This document shows positions 34,553 to 44,074 of a stretch of 64,000 nt of DNA, one piece after another (the first letter of the stretch is position 1; every line of letters begins with the position of its first letter). The stretch is from Candidatus Eiseniibacteriota bacterium (GTDB lineage: Bacteria > Eisenbacteria > RBG-16-71-46). The stretch covers positions 1 to 64,000 of the forward strand of contig JADJLL010000019.1 of the NCBI GenBank assembly GCA_016710095.1. The letters are read 5' to 3'. The notes beneath the pieces are model-generated. The model saw nothing but the letters and a program-made list of their open reading frames with translations, did not search any database and was not told the DNA's origin. The position numbers and the translations under genes were made by a program.

Positions 34553-36222
34553 CAGGCCTCGGCCCGCTCGATGGACGTTTCGTTGGTCGCGTCGAACACG
34601 TCGTCGCCGAGCCGCGCACGGCGGCGTTCCAGCGAGGCGCGCACGAAGTCGCGGAACAACGGGTGCGGGTCCTGCGGGCGCGACTTGAGCTCCGGATGGA
34701 ACTGCACCGCGAGGAACCACGGATGGTCCGGCAGCTCCACGATCTCGACCAGTTCGCGGCCGACGCACTTGCCCGACAGCACCAGGCCGCGCGAGGTGAG
34801 CTGCTGCGCGTACTTGTTGTTGAGCTCGTAGCGGTGCCGGTGACGCTCCTCGACCTCGGGCTGGCCGTACGCACGGGCCGCGAGGCTGCCCTCGCGCAGC
34901 GCGCACTTGTAGGCGCCGAGCCGCATGGTGCCGCCCTTGTCGGTCACGCCCGCCTGGTCGGCGAGGAGATCGATCACCTTGTGCTCGCTCGACGGATCGA
35001 ACTCGCTCGAGTTCGCGTCCGCCCAGCCCACGACGTGCCGCGCGAACTCGATCGTCGCGACCTGCATGCCGAGGCAGAGACCGAAGTACGGGATGCTCTT
35101 CTCGCGCGCGAACTGCACCGTCGCGATCTTGCCTTCGACGCCGCGCTCACCGAACCCGCCCGGCACGCAGATGCCGTCCACGTCGGACAGGAGCGCCGCG
35201 GCGCCCTGCTGCTCGACGTCGGTGCTCTCGACCCAGCGCAGGTGCACGCGCGCGTCGTTCGCGGCGCCGGCGTGGATCAGCGCCTCGATCACGCTCTTGT
35301 ACGCGTCGCGCACGTGCGTGTACTTGCCGACGATCGCGATCTCGCACTGGCGGCCCGGATGCGTGACGCGGCGCACGAACGCGCTCCACGCCGCGAGATC
35401 CGGCGGCTGCACGTCGCGCGACGGCAGGCCGAGCATCTGCACGACCAACTCGTCGAGTCCGCCGTCGTGGAACACGCCCGGCACTTCGTAGATCGACTTC
35501 ACGTCGGTCGCCGAGATCACGGCCTCGGTCGGCACGTTGCAGAAGAGCGCGATCTTCTCGCGCACGTCGGAGTCGAGCGGCGCCTCGGAACGGCACAGGA
35601 GGATGTCCGCCTGGATGCCGATCTCGCGCAGTTCCTTCACCGAGTGCTGCGTCGGCTTGGTCTTCACCTCGCCCGCCGCCTTGATGAACGGCACGAGCGT
35701 CACGTGCACGAAGATCACGTCGCGGCGCAGCTCGAGCTTCAGCTGGCGCACCGCTTCGAGGAACGGCAGCGACTCGATGTCGCCCACCGTGCCGCCGATC
35801 TCGACGATGTGGACGTCGGCCTCGGTCATCAGCGAGAGCGAGTGGATGCGGCGCTTGATCTCGTCGGTGACGTGCGGAATCACCTGCACGGTGCGGCCGA
35901 GGTAGTCCCCTCGGCGCTCACGCGACAGGATCGAGTCGTAGATCTGGCCGGCCGTGACGTTGTGGCTGCGCGTCACCGAGGCGTGAATGAAGCGCTCGTA
36001 GTGCCCGAGGTCGAGATCGGTCTCGGCGCCGTCGTCGGTGACGAACACTTCGCCGTGCTGGAACGGGCTCATCGTTCCCGGATCGATGTTGAGATAGGGA
36101 TCGAGCTTCTGGATGGTCACGCGCAGCCCGCGGGCCTTCAGCAGCAGTCCGAGCGAAGCCGCCGCGATGCCCTTGCCCAACGACGAGACCACTCCACCGG
36201 TGACGACGACGATCTTGGCCAA
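34552..36222 (-). CDS. pyrG: CTP synthase
   Basis: Makes CTP from UTP, ATP and glutamine. The 556-residue protein has the amidoligase domain (VVTGGVVSSLGKGIAAASLG; DPYLNIDPGTMSPFQHGEVFVTDDG) and a C-terminal class I glutamine amidotransferase domain with the Cys nucleophile in FGLCLGMQ and the His/Glu pair in AVQFHPELKS. The start is TTG with GGGGGAG upstream. It lies directly before kdsA, a common linkage because CTP is needed for CMP-Kdo. Confidence 0.96.
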   Translation of the reverse strand: MAKIVVVTGGVVSSLGKGIAAASLGLLLKARGLRVTIQKLDPYLNIDPGTMSPFQHGEVFVTDDGAETDLDLGHYERFIHASVTRSHNVTAGQIYDSILSRERRGDYLGRTVQVIPHVTDEIKRRIHSLSLMTEADVHIVEIGGTVGDIESLPFLEAVRQLKLELRRDVIFVHVTLVPFIKAAGEVKTKPTQHSVKELREIGIQADILLCRSEAPLDSDVREKIALFCNVPTEAVISATDVKSIYEVPGVFHDGGLDELVVQMLGLPSRDVQPPDLAAWSAFVRRVTHPGRQCEIAIVGKYTHVRDAYKSVIEALIHAGAANDARVHLRWVESTDVEQQGAAALLSDVDGICVPGGFGERGVEGKIATVQFAREKSIPYFGLCLGMQVATIEFARHVVGWADANSSEFDPSSEHKVIDLLADQAGVTDKGGTMRLGAYKCALREGSLAARAYGQPEVEERHRHRYELNNKYAQQLTSRGLVLSGKCVGRELVEIVELPDHPWFLAVQFHPELKSRPQDPHPLFRDFVRASLERRRARLGDDVFDATNETSIERAEA

Positions 36223-36279
36223 GGCTCTCCCCCTCTCAGGAGTTTCGAACCGGAACGAACGAAAAGACGAAATGGGACT

Positions 36280-37008
36280 TCACGACCGGGGCCCCCGCGC
36301 TTCGAGCGCGGCCATCTGCTCGGGAGTGTCCACACCCGCGAACGGGCGCGCCCCCTTCACGACGAAAATGCGCACGCCTCGCTCGACCGCGCGCAACTGC
36401 TCGAGCCGCTCGGCCTGTTCGAGCACGCCGGGAGGCCACGTGGAAAACTCGAGCAGCAGCTCGCGCCGGAACGCGTACACGCCGGCGTGACGCAGCGCCG
36501 GACCACCCCGCGAGGCGCCCGCGAGGTCCGCACGGCTGAAGTAGAGCGCGAAGCCTTCCGCGTCCACGACGCACTTCACGACGTTCTCGGACTGGAACAG
36601 CGACGCGTCGGGCTCGTGGTGCGCGATCGTGCCCATGCGCACGTCCGGACGTTCGCGCATCGCGCGCACGAGGCCGGTGACGGCTTCCGTTTCGAGCTCG
36701 GGCTCGTCGCCCTGGAGATTGAAGACGATGTCCGCGGCGGGCCGGCGGCGCGCCACTTCGGCCACTCGGTCCGTGCCGCTCGCGCACTCGGGCGACGTCA
36801 TCTCGACGTCGGCGCCGAAGGCGCGCGCCACACGCTCGATGCGTTCGTCGTCGGTCGCGATCACGAGCTCGTCGAGTCCCTCGGCCGCGCGCGCGCGCTC
36901 CCACACGTGCTGGAGCATCGGCTTGCCCCACAGCGTCGCGAGGGGTTTGCCGGGAAAGCGCTGCGCACCGAAGCGCGCCGGAATGACCGCGAGGACACGC
37001 GCGCTCAA
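36280..37008 (-). CDS. kdsB: CMP-Kdo synthetase
   Basis: Activates Kdo with CTP to CMP-Kdo. The 242-residue nucleotidyltransferase has the opening VLAVIPARFGAQRFPGKPLA, the CTP-binding NLQGDEPEL and the C-terminal DTPEQMAALEARG. The TTG at 37006-37008 was chosen over a GTG two codons upstream because AGGAGAG lies at proper distance only from the TTG. It is 57 bp upstream of pyrG and presumably begins the run. Confidence 0.93.
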   Translation of the reverse strand: MSARVLAVIPARFGAQRFPGKPLATLWGKPMLQHVWERARAAEGLDELVIATDDERIERVARAFGADVEMTSPECASGTDRVAEVARRRPAADIVFNLQGDEPELETEAVTGLVRAMRERPDVRMGTIAHHEPDASLFQSENVVKCVVDAEGFALYFSRADLAGASRGGPALRHAGVYAFRRELLLEFSTWPPGVLEQAERLEQLRAVERGVRIFVVKGARPFAGVDTPEQMAALEARGPRS

Positions 37009-37164
37009 GCGCACTCTCCTCGGCCCGAACAGGCCGGAAAAAGAGACGCGCCGTCACGGACGAGGGAAGCGCCCGAGGCGGCGACGATGGATGGCCGGAT
37101 TCCCGTGAACACGGGACGGCAAGCTAGCACACGCCCGCCCCGAGGGCGAAACCTCTCCTGCCGA

Positions 37165-37521
37165 TCAGGGGCGTGGCGAAGCGCCGCGGAAGACGAACCA
37201 CACCGCGGCGACCATGCAGAGCCCGGCCCAGAGGAAATCGAGCCGGGGGCGCTCACGCAGGAAGAGGATCGCGAACGGTACGAACACCGTGAGCGTGATC
37301 GCCTCCTGCAGGATCTTGAGCTGCGAGACGCTCATGACGCGGTGGCCGATGCGGTTGGCGGGCACCTGCAGCAGGTACTCGAAGAGCGCGATGCCCCACG
37401 AGACGAGCGCGGCCACGAACCACGGCCGGTCCTTCATGTTCCGCAGGTGGCCGTACCACGCGATGGTCATGAACACGTTGCTCGCGGCGAGCAAGGCGAC
37501 CGTGACGAACTCCGGCCTCAT
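37165..37521 (-). CDS. DUF486 / DMT-like small membrane protein
   Basis: The 118-residue protein has four hydrophobic segments (VTVALLAASNVFMTIAWYGHL; FVAALVSWGIALFEYLLQVPANRIG; LKILQEAITLTVFVPFAILFL; LDFLWAGLCMVAAVWFVF), matching the DUF486 family of small four-helix membrane proteins related to drug/metabolite transporters. The function is unknown. It has an AGGGGAG ribosome site. The 31-base gap to the next gene on the same strand suggests possible co-transcription. Confidence 0.8.
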   Translation of the reverse strand: MRPEFVTVALLAASNVFMTIAWYGHLRNMKDRPWFVAALVSWGIALFEYLLQVPANRIGHRVMSVSQLKILQEAITLTVFVPFAILFLRERPRLDFLWAGLCMVAAVWFVFRGASPRP

Positions 37522-37552
37522 CCGCGCGCGCGCTCCCCTGCTTCGGGTGCGC

Positions 37553-38143
37553 TCAGTACCACCACGTCGCGCCGTCTCCCGAGCGGTTCTTCACGGGCAG
37601 CGGCGTGGACAGGCTCGCGCCGTCCCACCAGCGCCGCCACTGCTCGAGGATGTCGCGCTGCGCGTCGCGCGGCGCCACCCACGTCATGCCGCGTGGCGCG
37701 TTCTCGCCCGCGAACGGCACGGCGCCCGTGCTGTCGGGCGCGAGCCACTTCTTCTCTTCGTCGGACAGGCGCGACTTCGTGCGCGCGCGGAACGTGAGCC
37801 CCGTGAGCCGCTGCGCCACGCGCACGCGCCAGACCATGTTGGGCGCGCCGAGCGACAGCCCGCGCGGAATCGAGCGCAGCGTCGGCATGAGCAGCACGAG
37901 CGTGCGGCGCGGATGCGCCTCGAAGACCTTCCACGCGACCATCGTGTCCGCTCCGGGCACCACGCCGCGCATGCGCGCGAGGCTCGCGAGGATCAGCGAA
38001 TCGGTGCGGGCGAGCGCGCGGAACTCGGCGTCGGTGCTGTCGGCCGCCATGGCCGCGGCGCAGGCCGAGGGCACGGACGTGAGCGCGGCGGAAGCGCCGA
38101 GAATCGCGAGCGCGAGGAGCAAGTGTCGGAAGGAGAAACGCAC
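37553..38143 (-). CDS. Exported protein of unknown function
   Basis: No family is recognised. From the GTG at 38141-38143 it has 196 residues with a hydrophobic signal-like N-terminus (HLLLALAILGASAALTSVPSACA). The rest is soluble, with a notable WRRWWDGASLSTPLPVKN segment and an aromatic C-terminus (GATWWY). No clear ribosome site marks the start; an upstream GTG at 38183 is possible. Codon bias and GC content match the neighbours, so it is likely a real gene. Confidence 0.6.
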   Translation of the reverse strand: MRFSFRHLLLALAILGASAALTSVPSACAAAMAADSTDAEFRALARTDSLILASLARMRGVVPGADTMVAWKVFEAHPRRTLVLLMPTLRSIPRGLSLGAPNMVWRVRVAQRLTGLTFRARTKSRLSDEEKKWLAPDSTGAVPFAGENAPRGMTWVAPRDAQRDILEQWRRWWDGASLSTPLPVKNRSGDGATWWY

Positions 38144-38187
38144 GGCGACGGACGCTAACACAGCGCTTCGCACCGCGCGAAACACCG

Positions 38188-38215
38188 CGGCCCCGGCGCG
38201 TGAACGCCGGGGCCG
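38188..38215 (-). terminator. Intrinsic terminator of mdh
   Basis: A perfect 11-bp stem (CGGCCCCGGCG with its complement) and six-base loop lie between the mdh stop and the next gene, about 27 bases after the stop. Confidence 0.75.
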
Positions 38216-38241
38216 TGTGACGTTTCCGATGCGGATCCGGA

Positions 38242-39174
38242 TCAGGCGCCGAGTTCCGCGATCATGTCCGAGACGTCCTTCGCCGACTTCTCGAGCGCGG
38301 CCTGGTCGGCGGCGTCGAGCTTCAGCTGGACGATCTTCTCGACGCCCTTGCCGCCGAGCAGCACGGGCACGCCGATGAAGAGGTTGTTGAGGCCGTACTC
38401 GCCCTCGAGCAGGACCGAGCAGGGCACCATGCGCTTCTGGTCGGTCAGGATGGCTTCGACCATCTCGACCGCGCTCATGGCCGGCGCGTAATAGGCCGAG
38501 CCCGTCTTGAGCAGCTTCACGATCTCGGCGCCGCCGTTGCGCGTGCGGTCGATGATCGACGCGAGACGGTCGGCCGGCACGAGATCGGACACGCTGATGC
38601 CGCCGACGGTCGTGTACTTGGGCAGCGGCACCATGGAGTCACCGTGACCACCGAGCACCATCGCCTGGATGTCGGCGCCCGAGACGCCGAGTTCCATCGC
38701 GAGGAACGCGCGGAATCGGGCGGAGTCGAGGATGCCGGCCATGCCGAGCACGCGGTGCTTCGGGAAGCCCGTGGTCTTCCAGAACAGGTGGGCCATCACG
38801 TCGAGCGGGTTCGTCACGACGACGACGTACGCGTTCGGCGCATGCTCCTTCACGGCCTGCGCCGCGGGAATGATGATGTCGGCGTTCGCCTTGAGCAGGT
38901 CGCTGCGCGACATGCCCGGCTTGCGCGGGAAGCCGGCCGTCATCACGACGACGTCGGCGCCCTTCACCGCGGCGAGGTCGGTCGCGCCTTCGATCTTGCC
39001 GCCCTTGTGCCACAGCGGAGCGGCCTGCGCCATGTCGAGGGCCTTGCCCTGCGGCATGCCGTCCATCTCTGGACGATCGATGAGCACGACGTCCCCGAGA
39101 CCACGCTCGGCCACGTACAGGGCCGCGCTCGCTCCCACATTGCCAGCGCCGATGACGGCGACCTTGTTCTTCAC
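38242..39174 (-). CDS. mdh: Malate dehydrogenase (LDH-like type)
   Basis: Oxidises malate to oxaloacetate with NAD in the TCA cycle. The 310-residue protein has VAVIGAGNVGASAA, the NAD/substrate loop GFPRKPGMSRSDLL, the conserved VVTNPLDVMAHL, the Asp/Arg pair in LDSARFRAFLA and the catalytic His in GGHGDSMVPLP. The Arg at the loop position RKPGMSR is typical of malate rather than lactate specificity. The GTG start at 39172-39174 has GGAGGGATACC upstream. It follows rpmA on the same strand, with a strong terminator between. Confidence 0.95.
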   Translation of the reverse strand: MKNKVAVIGAGNVGASAALYVAERGLGDVVLIDRPEMDGMPQGKALDMAQAAPLWHKGGKIEGATDLAAVKGADVVVMTAGFPRKPGMSRSDLLKANADIIIPAAQAVKEHAPNAYVVVVTNPLDVMAHLFWKTTGFPKHRVLGMAGILDSARFRAFLAMELGVSGADIQAMVLGGHGDSMVPLPKYTTVGGISVSDLVPADRLASIIDRTRNGGAEIVKLLKTGSAYYAPAMSAVEMVEAILTDQKRMVPCSVLLEGEYGLNNLFIGVPVLLGGKGVEKIVQLKLDAADQAALEKSAKDVSDMIAELGA

Positions 39175-39215
39175 GGTATCCCTCCGTTGATGTTGTCTTG
39201 GGTTCTTCACTTCAA

Positions 39216-39255
39216 GAAAAACGCCGCCACCGGTCGGTACCGACCAGTGGCGGCG
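39216..39255 (-). terminator. Strong intrinsic terminator after rpmA
   Basis: On the minus strand a stem of 9 bp plus 7 bp (CGCCGCCAC with GTGGCGGCG, and CGGTCGG with CCGACC) ends in TTTTT. It sits 23 bases past the rpmA stop. Confidence 0.92.
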
Positions 39256-39277
39256 AGAGCGATCATGCTGCGAAAAA

Positions 39278-39547
39278 TCAGTTGGCTTCGGCCGTCACCG
39301 GAAGCACGTGGATCTTCTTACGCGTCTTGCCGAACCGCGTGAAGGTCACCTGGCCGTCCGCGAGAGCGAACAGCGTGTCGTCCTTGCCCTTGCCGACGTT
39401 CTGGCCGGGGTGCACGACGGTGCCGCGCTGACGCACGAGGATCATGCCCGAGCGGACGACTTCACCACCGAACTTCTTGACGCCAAGACGCTGTGCCTGC
39501 GATTCGCGGCCGTTCTTGGTCGAGGACTGGCCTTTTTTGTGAGCCAT
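39278..39547 (-). CDS. rpmA: Ribosomal protein bL27
   Basis: The 89-residue protein begins AHKKGQSSTKNGRESQAQRLGVKKFGGE and contains VRQRGTVVHPGQNVGKGKDDTLFAL, the conserved body of bL27. The N-terminal AHKKG arm has no cleaved extension. It follows rplU by 15 bp. A terminator follows. Confidence 0.97.
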   Translation of the reverse strand: MAHKKGQSSTKNGRESQAQRLGVKKFGGEVVRSGMILVRQRGTVVHPGQNVGKGKDDTLFALADGQVTFTRFGKTRKKIHVLPVTAEAN

Positions 39548-39562
39548 GGGAGGACCTCTGTC

Positions 39563-39874
39563 TTACGCCGAGATGGCGGTGACGCGAATGCGGGTGAGCG
39601 CGTCGCGATGACCCATGCGACGACGATAGGCGCGCCGACGCTTGAACTTGAAGATGCGGAGCTTGGGGCCACGCAGGTGCTCGACGATCTCGATCGCGAC
39701 CGACGCGCCCTTGATGGAAGGCTGCCCCACCGAAATCTTGTCGCCGTTGCCGACGAGGAGCACCTTGTCGAAGGTGAGCTTGGCGCCCGGCTCGCCAGCG
39801 AGCGCGGGGATATCGAGCACCGCGTCGGGCGTGACCTTCGTCTGGTTGCCGTTGATGTCGACGATCGCGTACAT
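39563..39874 (-). CDS. rplU: Ribosomal protein bL21
   Basis: The 103-residue protein starts MYAIVDINGNQTKVTPD and has the C-terminal KFKRRRAYRRRMGHRD typical of bL21. It is the first gene of the rplU-rpmA operon. The leader carries a structured element (39914-39946). Confidence 0.97.
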   Translation of the reverse strand: MYAIVDINGNQTKVTPDAVLDIPALAGEPGAKLTFDKVLLVGNGDKISVGQPSIKGASVAIEIVEHLRGPKLRIFKFKRRRAYRRRMGHRDALTRIRVTAISA

Positions 39875-39913
39875 GAGTTGCAGTACTCCCTGAAGACCGC
39901 GGGAACGACACGA

Positions 39914-39946
39914 CCGGTTCGCCTTGCGTAGTTAGGCGCACACCGG
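39914..39946 (-). promoter_or_regulatory. Nested hairpin in the rplU leader
   Basis: On the minus strand, CCGGT...ACCGG encloses CGCC...GGCG, giving a two-tier hairpin with a bulge in the 5' leader of rplU. bL21 and bL27 operons in several bacteria carry leader RNAs bound by their own product; whether this stem does so is an inference. Confidence 0.4.
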
Positions 39947-39993
39947 CGACCCATCGGCCTTGCATGACCTCTGGGATGGTTTTGGAGCGGGAG

Positions 39994-40023
39994 TTTGTAG
40001 CATGGTGGGCGCGGACCTGTCAA
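39994..40023 (-). promoter_or_regulatory. Promoter of rplU-rpmA
   Basis: On the minus strand a perfect TTGACA -35 and a TACAAA -10 are 18 bases apart, with a leader of roughly 110 bases before rplU. It is the best sigma-70 match noticed in the window. Confidence 0.7.
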
Positions 40024-40057
40024 TCTGCGGCCGACTTGGGACCAGGAGAATCCGACC

Positions 40058-40645
40058 ATGAGAACGACCTTCCTCACCCCGTCCGCCCTGCTCGCCGCAG
40101 TCCTGCTGACCCTCGTTCCGGCCGCCCGGGCCGGGGCCGCGAAAGCCGTCCCGGACAGGCCGGGCCAGGCCCCCTGGCGGCCGCTCCCGCGGCCGCCCCC
40201 GCGCCCGCTCCACTGTTGCTCGATCCGCTCGACATGGGCTTCGGAACCTCGGTCGTCTTCCCCCGGATCCCGTCCGCCCGTGACCTCGCCGACCTGGCCT
40301 ACTACCCCGCGGTCCAGCACGTCGTCCTCCAGCTCGACGCTTGGCCCGGAAAGCTGGGAGGCGATCCGCCCGATGCAGGACTACCCCCTGCCCGAGGGCG
40401 CCGACCTGATCGTGGTCCTCCCCGGCTACCCGGAGTCCCGGCAGGCCGCCGAGGCGTGGAACTACCTGCGCCGCCCCCTGCGGCTCGTGCTGGTCGTGGA
40501 CGGCCCTCCGGCCGACCGGGGGACGATCCTCGACCTGAACGCCATCCGGGGACTCGAGCGCGTGATCGCCGACATGGCGATGCCGTCGCGCTCGGGTTTC
40601 GAACGACTGCAGCGCCCGCTCAGCTTCCGAGTCCGCCGGCGCTGA
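40058..40645 (+). CDS. Exported protein of unknown function, two compensating frameshifts
   Basis: The start has a signal peptide (LTPSALLAAVLLTLVPAARAGA). The stretch between about 40190 and 40345 makes sense only in another frame, where it reads PLLLDPLDMGFGTSVVFPRIPSARDLADLAYYPAVQHVVLQLDAWP. The frame then returns for QDYPLPEGADLIVVLPGYPESRQAAEAWNYLRRPLRLVLVV and the end. Two indels in the C-rich and G-rich stretches would restore it. The corrected product is about 195 residues. No family is recognised; the LIVVLPG...LRLVLVV strands suggest a small alpha/beta domain. AGGAG precedes the ATG. Because the three pieces continue one another smoothly, sequencing error is likely. Confidence 0.6.
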   Translation: MRTTFLTPSALLAAVLLTLVPAARAGAAKAVPDRPGQAPWRPLPRPPPRPLHCCSIRSTWASEPRSSSPGSRPPVTSPTWPTTPRSSTSSSSSTLGPESWEAIRPMQDYPLPEGADLIVVLPGYPESRQAAEAWNYLRRPLRLVLVVDGPPADRGTILDLNAIRGLERVIADMAMPSRSGFERLQRPLSFRVRRR

Positions 40646-40684
40646 TCGCACGCGGCGGCGAGGGCGCCGGAGGCGACCAGTCTT

Positions 40685-42349
40685 CTAGAAGTAGAAAATC
40701 GGCGCGGGCCCGTCTTCAGGCGCGCCGGTCGCCAGCGGACGGCGCGAGTACACCCACAGCCAGTAGCCGAAGAAGCCCCAGCGGCCGCGAAGCCGCAATC
40801 CCGGTTCCGTCTGGACGGCCTCGTACATCGCCTCGTCGTAAGTCTCGCGCCCGCGAAACTCGTTCGGGTACATGCTGTGGATCACGATCACGTCGGGCTT
40901 CTGCTGCATGACGTAGGCGCGATCGAACCCGCGCGTGGCGATACGCCGGTCGGTGAGCCCCCAGATGTCGATCGTGCGCATGCCCGACTCGAAGGGCACG
41001 AGTCCGCAGTCGGATGCCGCGAGCACGTCGCGCTCGCCGTACGCCTGCGCCAGGAGACGACCGACCGGAATGTGCGCGTGCTGGTAGCCGCGCGCCTCGT
41101 TCTCGGCGTACGTCCGCATGTCGAAGATGGGCGCGAGCAGGAAAGCGAAAGCCGCCGCGGTGATCGCGACGAGCACCTGCTGGCGCGCGCGCGCGTCCTC
41201 GACCGTGCGCACGAGATGCTCGAATCCGACGCCCGCCGCGACCGCGATCCCGCCGAGCACCGGCAGGAAGAAGCGCAGGTAGTGCGCGACGTGCGGCGCC
41301 ACGTTGAGCGCGGCGAGCGTGTAGCCCGCGAACGCGATCCAGATCTGGTGGTGCAGGCGATGGCCGCCGCGCGCGAGCACGAGCGCGGCGGGCACCAGGA
41401 ACGGGAACACGAACCGATACGCTTCGACGACGAGCTTCACGCCGCTCAATGGCCGGGCCTTCGCCGACAGCGTGTTCGGCAGGATCGTGCCGAACGCGTG
41501 CACCTTCCACGCGAAGTACGGCGCGCTCGCGACGACCACGAGCCCCACGAGCAGCGCGAGCGACTTCCACTCCCCCCGTCCCGGACGCATGAGCGAGGGC
41601 AGCGCGACGAGCGCGAGGAAGAGCGGCGTCTCGGGGCGCGACAACAGGAGCAGTATCGCGAACAACGCGGAGCGCCACGGCAGCCGTCCGCGCGCGACCT
41701 CGTCGTCGAACGCCTCGAGGTAGAGCAGCGAGAACAGCACGACCGAGACGGACTCGAGCCCGCTCATCGCCCAGAACGCGAACGACGGCAGCGCGAGGAA
41801 GACGAGCGCCGAGAGCCGCGAACCGAGCGGGCCCGCGCCGGCGCGCGAGGCGAGGCGCCGGACGGCGAAGGCCGACGCGACGAGCGCGATCGCCGACACC
41901 ACCTTGCTCACGAGGAGCGGATCGAGCCCGGCGCGCATCGCGCCCATGGACAGGAGCAGCCACAGGAAGTTCGAGTAGCCTTCGACCGGCCGCTCGCCGG
42001 GGTTCCACGTCACGTGACCGGTCGCGAGCGCGTTCTTCGCGTAGCGGAACGTGATGTACGCGTCGTCCACGACGTAGTGCTGGAACGCGAAGAGTTGGAG
42101 CGCGAGCAGCGCGATCGCGAGCGTGAACGCCGCGCGCGTGCCCGCGGCGCCCTCGACGCCGAGATGCTCGAGGAGGCCGGCGCGCAACCGCGACCGCCAG
42201 CGCACCATGCCGTCGCAGGCGACGAGCGCCCCGGCGAGCACGATCAGGAACTGCTTGATGCCGACGGTGGGCGGACCACCGGACAGCAGATCGCGCGCGA
42301 CACCGAAAGCGACGATCAGAAGTCCGGCGAGGATTTCGACGAAGGCCAA
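40685..42349 (-). CDS. Polytopic membrane glycosyltransferase-like protein (GT-C fold)
   Basis: The ~554-residue protein has about ten transmembrane helices. A conserved Asp pair lies early, near VVDDAYITFRYAKN (DDA in the first extracytoplasmic loop, the catalytic acid position of GT-C enzymes), and NPGERPVEGYSNFLW follows it. The C-terminal soluble part ends in the segment GRWGFFGYWLWVYSRRP. These features match bacterial lipid-linked-sugar transferases related to ArnT and PMT. I prefer the TTG start at 42347-42349, with GGGAGAG ahead, to an ATG 13 codons upstream that lacks a ribosome site. The substrate is unknown. It lies 76 bp past the next gene, a second GT-C-like protein. Confidence 0.75.
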   Translation of the reverse strand: MAFVEILAGLLIVAFGVARDLLSGGPPTVGIKQFLIVLAGALVACDGMVRWRSRLRAGLLEHLGVEGAAGTRAAFTLAIALLALQLFAFQHYVVDDAYITFRYAKNALATGHVTWNPGERPVEGYSNFLWLLLSMGAMRAGLDPLLVSKVVSAIALVASAFAVRRLASRAGAGPLGSRLSALVFLALPSFAFWAMSGLESVSVVLFSLLYLEAFDDEVARGRLPWRSALFAILLLLSRPETPLFLALVALPSLMRPGRGEWKSLALLVGLVVVASAPYFAWKVHAFGTILPNTLSAKARPLSGVKLVVEAYRFVFPFLVPAALVLARGGHRLHHQIWIAFAGYTLAALNVAPHVAHYLRFFLPVLGGIAVAAGVGFEHLVRTVEDARARQQVLVAITAAAFAFLLAPIFDMRTYAENEARGYQHAHIPVGRLLAQAYGERDVLAASDCGLVPFESGMRTIDIWGLTDRRIATRGFDRAYVMQQKPDVIVIHSMYPNEFRGRETYDEAMYEAVQTEPGLRLRGRWGFFGYWLWVYSRRPLATGAPEDGPAPIFYF

Positions 42350-42425
42350 AGGCTCTCCCGGTCGTGGTGAGTGTTCGGCGCACAGCATGCCCGCGTCACG
42401 CCCGCCGGCGCAATCGAAACCCGCT

Positions 42426-44074
42426 TCACTCCTCCAGCCGGTCGCCCCTCGAGGCCGGCAGGTCCGTGAGCGCGGTCCTCACGACGTACGCCCAGCGTCC
42501 CCCCGTGAGGTCGAGCGAGTCGGACACCGTGACGTGGGGCCGCAGGTCCGCGGGCATCGAGAGGAAGACGACCGGGCGGCGAGAGAGATCGTGCCGTTCC
42601 TGCCACACGCGTGCGCGGATCAGGTACTGCGGACGGCTGAGCTGCATGAGCGTGAGGTCGCCCCGCTCGCGCAGGCCGTACACGTGGTAGAGCACGACAC
42701 CCATGTCGGGCCAGTTCGCGACGAGCAGCGCGCTGTCCGGCACGGCACGCGCGAACGCGAGCCCGAAGTCGCGCACCGCGAACGGCTGCTTGAGCCTCCG
42801 GTACATGAGCCGCAGCGGACGATTGGAGCCCTCGTCGTGCACCATGAGGCGCTCGCGGCCGATCGGGTGCGAGTACGCGCGGCGGCGCAGCTCGTGCGTC
42901 GGCACCATGAGCAGCGCCGCGACGAGCGGCACGGCCACGGCGCGCGCGGCCCCACGCGGGAGCAGGAACCCGCCGCCCACTCGATCCCGAGCGCCGCGAG
43001 CAGCGAGAGCAGCGCGAGCGGGAACAGCAGGAAGAGCGCGAACAGACCGCCGAACGACACCTGCGCGGCCAGCAGCAGCGACGCGGCGACGATCGCGAAC
43101 ACGCGAATCGCCGCGCCGGAGTCGAGCCGCCAAAGGCGCACGAAGCCCGGAAGGACGAGCGCCGTCACCGGCAAACCGAGCTCGAACAGCACGACCGGCT
43201 CGCAGTGCTTCCGGATCGCGCGCAGCAGGTCGCCGGGATGGAACTCCATGGGCGTGCCCGGAAGAAGATTGCGCCCGAACACGAGCCAGCGCAGGCGCTC
43301 GAACGCGCCGTCGAGCCGCGCGTCGGGCACGCCGGTCCCCGGATAGAAGATGTGGTCCACGTAGTCGAGGTAGTCGAACCCGAGGTTCACACGGTCCGCC
43401 CAGACCAGATAGAGATACGGCGTGAGCCCGAGTACGAACGCGCCGACGAGCGCCGGCCACTCCGGCCACGTGCGTCCCTCCCGCCACGCGGCCCACGCGA
43501 GCACGAGTCCGAGGAACGCGACGGCCCCGAGATGCGACAGGTGGCCGGTGCATGCGACGCCGAGCAGCACCGCCGCGGCGATGCGGTCCTTCGGCGCACG
43601 CGTGCGCAGCGCGAGGTTCACGTGGCGCCACGCGAGCAGCATGACGAACAGGCTGAGCGTGTAGACCTCGGCGCGCAGCGACGCGCTCCACCAACTGAAG
43701 CCCGCGCCGAACACGATCGCGCCGCCCAATGCCGCGGCGCCGCTCACGCCCAGTTCCATCGCGGCGAGCACCAGCGTCGCGACGCCGGCGGCGCCGAAGA
43801 AGGCGCTCATGAGGTTGATGCGGAACGCGGGATCGCCGGGCAGCAGCGCGAACACTCGGCTCACGAGGCAGAAGAGCGGATAGCCGGACGAGTGCGCGAC
43901 GCCGCCGGCGAGCGCGACCGCCTGCAGCTCGCCGCTGTCGCCCTCGAGCACCGTCGGCGCGGCGCCCGTGGCGTAGATCGCGAGCGCGCCGAGGAAGGCG
44001 AGCGCGATCCAGCGCCAGCGGTGCGCGCCGTCGCGAGTTCCGGACATCGGCCAGGTCGGGGAATGAGCGCTCAT
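42426..44074 (-). CDS. DUF2723-family polytopic protein (PMT/TMEM260-like), frameshift near 42970
   Basis: The N-terminal half has GDSGELQAVALAGGVAHSSGYPLFCLVSRVFALLPGDPAFRINLMSAFFGA, the diagnostic block of the DUF2723 family of GT-C-like membrane proteins, in which the Asp is the putative catalytic residue. The C-terminal part, in the shifted frame, reads GGFLLPRGAARAVAVPLVAALLMVP and ends with a soluble domain. The join lies in the GGCGGCGGG stretch near 42969-42979. The corrected length is about 548 residues. In animals the homologue TMEM260 is an O-mannosyltransferase; bacterial members are uncharacterised. The 3' end of the decayed gene upstream overlaps its ATG. Confidence 0.8.
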
